Origin: Rhynchopus euleeides
Taxonomy: Eukaryota; Euglenozoa; Diplonemea; Diplonemida; Diplonemidae
Assembly (NCBI GenBank): GCA_963210315.1
Contig: OY723297.1
Span: 1,674,001-1,738,000, forward strand
Length of the DNA: 64,000 nucleotides
Direction: 5' to 3'
The position numbers were made by a program, and so were the translations under genes. Each line of letters starts with the position of its first letter. The stretch's first letter is position 1. Positions 61,701 through 64,000 of the stretch are shown here, in pieces. The notes under the pieces were generated by a model, which was given only the letters and a program-made list of their open reading frames with translations, did no database searches and was not told where the DNA came from.

Positions 61701-62340
61701 GCTGCTCATGCGTCGTGGGGAGGTTGAGAAATCTGTTCGCCGCACCTCGCCTCTAGCGCACAGCATGCTGCGCATGCAGCTCTCTTCAGGGAAGGATCAG
61801 CACGACGTCAGCAAAGCGTTGCATTTCTTCGGAAAGCTCACCTTCTCAGATGAGGCTGTCCGCGCGGTTCACTCGAGGTACTCCTCAAGGCAACGGGAAG
61901 GTCTCTGCCCCAGGCCCCCCCGCGGCACCCTCCCCCACGAGGTGAAGGATGTGCTGCACCTCATGTCAAAAGAGGCTTTCTGCCTGTCAGGAGGGCACCC
62001 CGTGGTGTTTTCCCTGAAGCAGTTCGAAGCGCTGTACACAACTGTCGTCATGCTGACGGAGGCCTATGGAGGGAAGGCGATGGCTGTGCCGCCCATCCTG
62101 CCTCTGTTGCGGCAGGAGAACCGGCAGCAGTCTGCTGGGTTTGCCCAGAACCTTGGGGGGCAGCTCGGCCACGCAGGGCGGGCGGCAACGCTCTCTTCTC
62201 TGAAGGGGAGTGGTGGCGGTGTCGGCGGCGGCGGCCCCCAGAACCCCGGGGTTGGGTATCAGCTGCAGCATGTCTTCTGCCAGGTGAGCCACGGGACCTT
62301 CAGCTATTCTGGCGATGCCGTGGCGCTCTGTCCAAGATAG
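58720..62340 (+). CDS. Unrecognised 1206-residue protein
   Basis: Single exon. The N terminus is basic (MKRKHSRASSTPGSGPR, QKRQRKAD), resembling a nuclear-localisation signal. Residues about 60-160 are partly ordered, with a Cys cluster (CVVPDCDPSCRFQRR). About 190-560 is largely Gly/Pro/Ser-rich low complexity with a short Gln run (TQQQQQQRGGG), interrupted by a strand-like KVRVTIYVDFTEPFRRAQR. From about 575 the sequence is ordered and mixed alpha/beta: ILCFRIDIELDTSGYDTVYR, FLTQLLSLRGAHSIRRIILV, LFLATICLNLFSVLSLPCL, then long helical stretches to about 1140, including LRTPTGLRIPSHMISLMDAW. I recognise no family. Clean codon use over 3.6 kb supports a real gene. The last codons lie near a possible donor (TGCCAG/GTGAGC at 62284), so a further exon is possible. 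Confidence 0.75.
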   Translation: MKRKHSRASSTPGSGPRAGPAAQKRQRKADATNPTPGGTQAHPSHVFAWGDFASDTCFDGGVSTSSSSTREKRALQRGVLACLSESEDRAYRRALSVEKLAGWAANPAAHDLFQPCVVPDCDPSCRFQRRVLDDTYDAIRRSACGGGGGNMQALQPHPTPNFDVIRPSNFDEVSRRIMSRVAVSRGDVAGHNTTTTSSSSSSDTPPLQLPPSPTGDILVVEDPFRREGFPELPCVRFFTGRGADRTELSQEGADVRIEAPPPHPAGGGEGVGKVRVTIYVDFTEPFRRAQRARQGRGGGPPISGGESCSPDAIPPLHVTEVSLKKGNSSERIQWRVWGEAPRPPTSNPVVFPNGSTSQQCSGPAGGAGGTPVTPPTHPAGMKASEKKAAEPRPAGARGQRGGGTRGTRHWVLLSDPSINSGAVNPTSPAPVGAGVGGGDRRKAGGRGGGTPPAKGVPQRSPQQRGKGGGGGVAGKSTLFTETGGVTCGGGGGTQQQQQQRGGGSSAASRPSLKCGGFSHRVKLNLLNFGKPPEEGWDGTEVAVAAPLPSHRTSSSSPPASGGGGAGTSKKPSFPILCFRIDIELDTSGYDTVYREKAAGFLTQLLSLRGAHSIRRIILVTGCAGVPPQFAATPLFSFGASGVPRKGLVSFRLFHKGLFLATICLNLFSVLSLPCLCTPIMELIQGFLAEGFLEWSSVRPAVLRHLNAYIARIACGETAELGDASVRLSLAISEKLCPEGFTLAVKGGMSWCDDPANSSEDNSSSHPVSAPLHVGLNWHRYGERGEDVTSVWESIAVSAASSGREVRGASNRRAGRGGFSGENVEKAEKTAPPVPISQELKQSISSKLELQRLCSFVVEMLERTTEIESDAGFSPQEGGRDHPDALMGEAGLQYKGTLFFTDPSHQYREFARKRRFIAWVCEQLRTPTGLRIPSHMISLMDAWEFLEPEEAGKMWVAAGRAKGVGSLRRGVPEEYSADDIHVSNVMLLSLQALRKLLMRRGEVEKSVRRTSPLAHSMLRMQLSSGKDQHDVSKALHFFGKLTFSDEAVRAVHSRYSSRQREGLCPRPPRGTLPHEVKDVLHLMSKEAFCLSGGHPVVFSLKQFEALYTTVVMLTEAYGGKAMAVPPILPLLRQENRQQSAGFAQNLGGQLGHAGRAATLSSLKGSGGGVGGGGPQNPGVGYQLQHVFCQVSHGTFSYSGDAVALCPR

Positions 62341-62897
62341 GAGAGAGTGTTGGTGGAGGGAAGGAGTGGGGGGAGAGAGGGGTGGAAGCCAAGCCAGAGG
62401 CTGCAGTGGGATCGCTGCAGTTCTGTGCTGGATGGAGGCGGGGGGGAGGGGGGGCGATGGGATCTCGCGGTGGTGGTGTCTGGGGGAGGGAGGTTGGGGG
62501 GGGGGGGAGTGGGGGGGTTATGCCGACTCCAAAAAAACGAGCTGGAGTTGTGCCGGGGTGGAGGAGGGGGATATATGGTTTGATTCTGGAAGGGGTGGGG
62601 GGGGGGGAGGGGAGGGGGAAATCACGTGCACGTACAACAAATGACCTAATGAGTGTTTCGGAAAACGGCCAGCCCTGCCCCCCCTGGGAGAGGGGTCGGG
62701 GGTGGGCCGGCGGTGGTAGGGGCCGGGCGAAATCACCGGGTCTCCATCCCGTGTGTCAGCCGGAAGGGAAATTCCGCTCCTCTTGTGATGCTGAGTGTGC
62801 TCGTGAGTCGATTCGAATGTTTTTAACCCGGTTTTTTTTGCCGTTGATTTTTTTGTTGGTGTTGTGGCTCGCTCGTCTATATTTTTTGGCCTACCTA

Positions 62898-63084
62898 CCA
62901 CCCCCCGTGTATATGTCACCCCCCAAAAGGGGTGTGTTTATGTCACCCCCAAGCGGCCCTGGCGGGGGGTGACATACACTAACCTACCACCCCCCGTGTA
63001 TATGTCACCCCCTAAAAGGTGTGTTCATGTCACCCCCCTCCCGATTTTTGCACCTGGGGGGGGTGACATATACACGGGGGGTGG
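62898..63084. mobile_element. Small TA-flanked palindromic element, 187 bp
   Basis: Starts CCACCCCCCGTGTATATGTC and ends with the reverse complement (GACATATACACGGGGGGTGG). TA lies on both sides (62896-62897, 63085-63086). The start motif recurs in direct orientation at 62988 and the reverse motif GGGGGGTGACATACAC at 62963, so it is two foldback units back to back or one nested in the other. Confidence 0.75.
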
Positions 63085-63585
63085 TAGGTACCTTTTTTTC
63101 CCGGCCACGCCCCCACCTCCCCACTTGTGTGGCCTGGTGAAGGCCCTCTGCTCGTTCTCCCCCTAACCCCCACCCACCCCCTCCCCCCTCCCCAAAGACA
63201 CCGCACTTCAAGTGCTCAGCTCAGCTTTCTAGCCCAACTCTGGACGGGGAAAATGCCGCAGGCCACTCAGACCTGCCCCTGCCAGAGCTGATGCCCCGCC
63301 ACAATGTGGATGAGGGTTCTGTTGGGTGGGGTTCTTGGGACAGGCGTGTGTGTGTACCTCTGGGCTTACAGGGCAGGGTTACTGGCTTGCCCCTACCGAG
63401 GTGCCACCGACGCTTTCCAGAACGATTCATGTGTGTGTGTTGCTTGTTGTATGCTTGGTGCATATCGCAGGGGTGGGGTGGCGTGGAGTGGTGCTGCACT
63501 GCTGCACTGCTGCAAAAAAAATGAATTCGTGCAGGTAGGAGAACCTGTTGAAAGCGACAGGCCGAACGAAAGTGAAACTGTGGGG

Positions 63586-63735
63586 GGTGTCGATTTTTTC
63601 CGTTTTTTTCCGTTTTTTCCTTTTTTTTCGTTTTTTCCGCCTGTGGGCGCTGGCTGCGACTTGGTCAAAAATCGACGAAAAAAATCCGGAAAAAAAACAG
63701 AAAACGAAAAAACGGAAAATCCCAAAATCGACACC
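63586..63735. repeat. 150-bp inverted repeat of T-rich and A-rich arms
   Basis: GGTGTCGATTTT at 63586 and AAAATCGACACC ending at 63735. The left arm is TTTTTTCCG repeats and the right arm is CGGAAAAAA repeats, with GCCTGTGGGCGCTGGCTGCG in the loop. A second TTTTCCGTTTTTTTCCG run follows at 63741. Confidence 0.75.
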
Positions 63736-64000
63736 CTGATTTTCCGTTTTTTTCCGTTTTTTTCCCAGCACCAGAAACAGGCAGGGTTGTCGTAAGACCG
63801 GCGTGCCAAGAGGGAGGTGCTCGCATTTTTTTTTTTGGGGGTCCAGAATGGGTCGTTTTTGGACATTTGAGCCCACTGCGAGCAGTGCCGGGTCCCGGAA
63901 ACGCTGTTTCAAACGCTCAAAAGGGGAGGCGGTGGGCACCAGAACCCAGTAAATTTACCACAAATGGTCCCACCCACAAACGGGTTACCCCCTGCCTCTA

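Larger units (their letters stand above)
62341..64000. other. 3' end of window: low complexity and small palindromic elements
   Basis: G-rich to 62630, then the palindromic elements at 62898-63084 and 63586-63735, then a T-run (63825-63834). No gene called. Confidence 0.5.

Noticed and set aside
1-64000. tRNA, rRNA or spliced-leader RNA genes; CRISPR arrays
   Set aside because: No T-loop (GGTTCGA.TCC) with matching stems and no rRNA signature was seen on either strand; the regular arrays are minisatellites, without the repeat-spacer pattern of CRISPR.

Overview
The window is nuclear DNA of a eukaryote, most likely a free-living flagellated protist. Genes carry short GT-AG introns of 52-316 nt, mostly with GTATG donors and often CA-rich tracts before the acceptor AG. 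Two loci encode DAW1/ODA16, a factor that brings outer dynein arms into cilia, so the organism makes motile flagella. Coding DNA is GC-rich, and intergenic DNA is full of poly-G/poly-C runs, simple repeats and inverted-repeat elements. I cannot fix the lineage from sequence alone: diplonemid/euglenozoan, alveolate and green-algal protists all remain possible.

Layout. 1.9-2.9 kb: Ran GTPase (4 exons). 4.1-5.1 kb: an unrecognised 3-exon gene. 6.0-8.2 kb: BRAP2-type protein (RING, ZnF-UBP, coiled coil). 8.7-11.4 kb: repeat block with two AT-rich palindromic elements, a third element nested in one of them, and a tandem-repeat array. 11.9-13.7 kb: family 17 glycosyltransferase. 14.7-15.9 kb: PH-domain protein. 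18.8-20.9 kb: secreted CAP-domain protein with two LamG-like modules. 22.4-23.1 kb: DCN1-like neddylation factor. 24.0-26.4 kb: a double-MYND gene followed by a SMYD-like SET gene. 27.1-28.6 kb: an orphan. 28.9-30.6 kb: DAW1 copy 1. 31.1-36.8 kb: a cluster of terminal-inverted-repeat elements, several with TA target duplications. 37.6-39.3 kb: DAW1 copy 2. 41.6-44.5 kb: secreted beta-propeller (LVIVD-like) protein. 44.6-47.4 kb: a 2.8-kb DNA transposon with about 260-bp terminal inverted repeats and two genes, neither of which I recognise as a transposase. 50.3-52.7 kb: PA14 protein with a 38-residue tandem repeat. 53.5-56.7 kb: retroelement-related reading frame. 58.7-62.3 kb: a 1206-residue orphan. 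62.9-63.7 kb: two small palindromic elements.

The host genes have no operon-like logic. They are ordinary eukaryotic housekeeping and signalling genes (nuclear transport, ubiquitin/NEDD8, lysine methylation, ciliary assembly, glycosylation) plus three predicted secreted or surface proteins. The most unusual content is the mobile DNA: the two-gene transposon, a pair of 1147-bp elements whose 417-bp interiors are inverted relative to each other between identically oriented ends, insertions chained through a shared TA, and a dispersed repeat able to fold into a stem with an internal hairpin. The two DAW1 copies encode proteins that appear identical, and their similarity starts at the start codon and stops at the stop codon.
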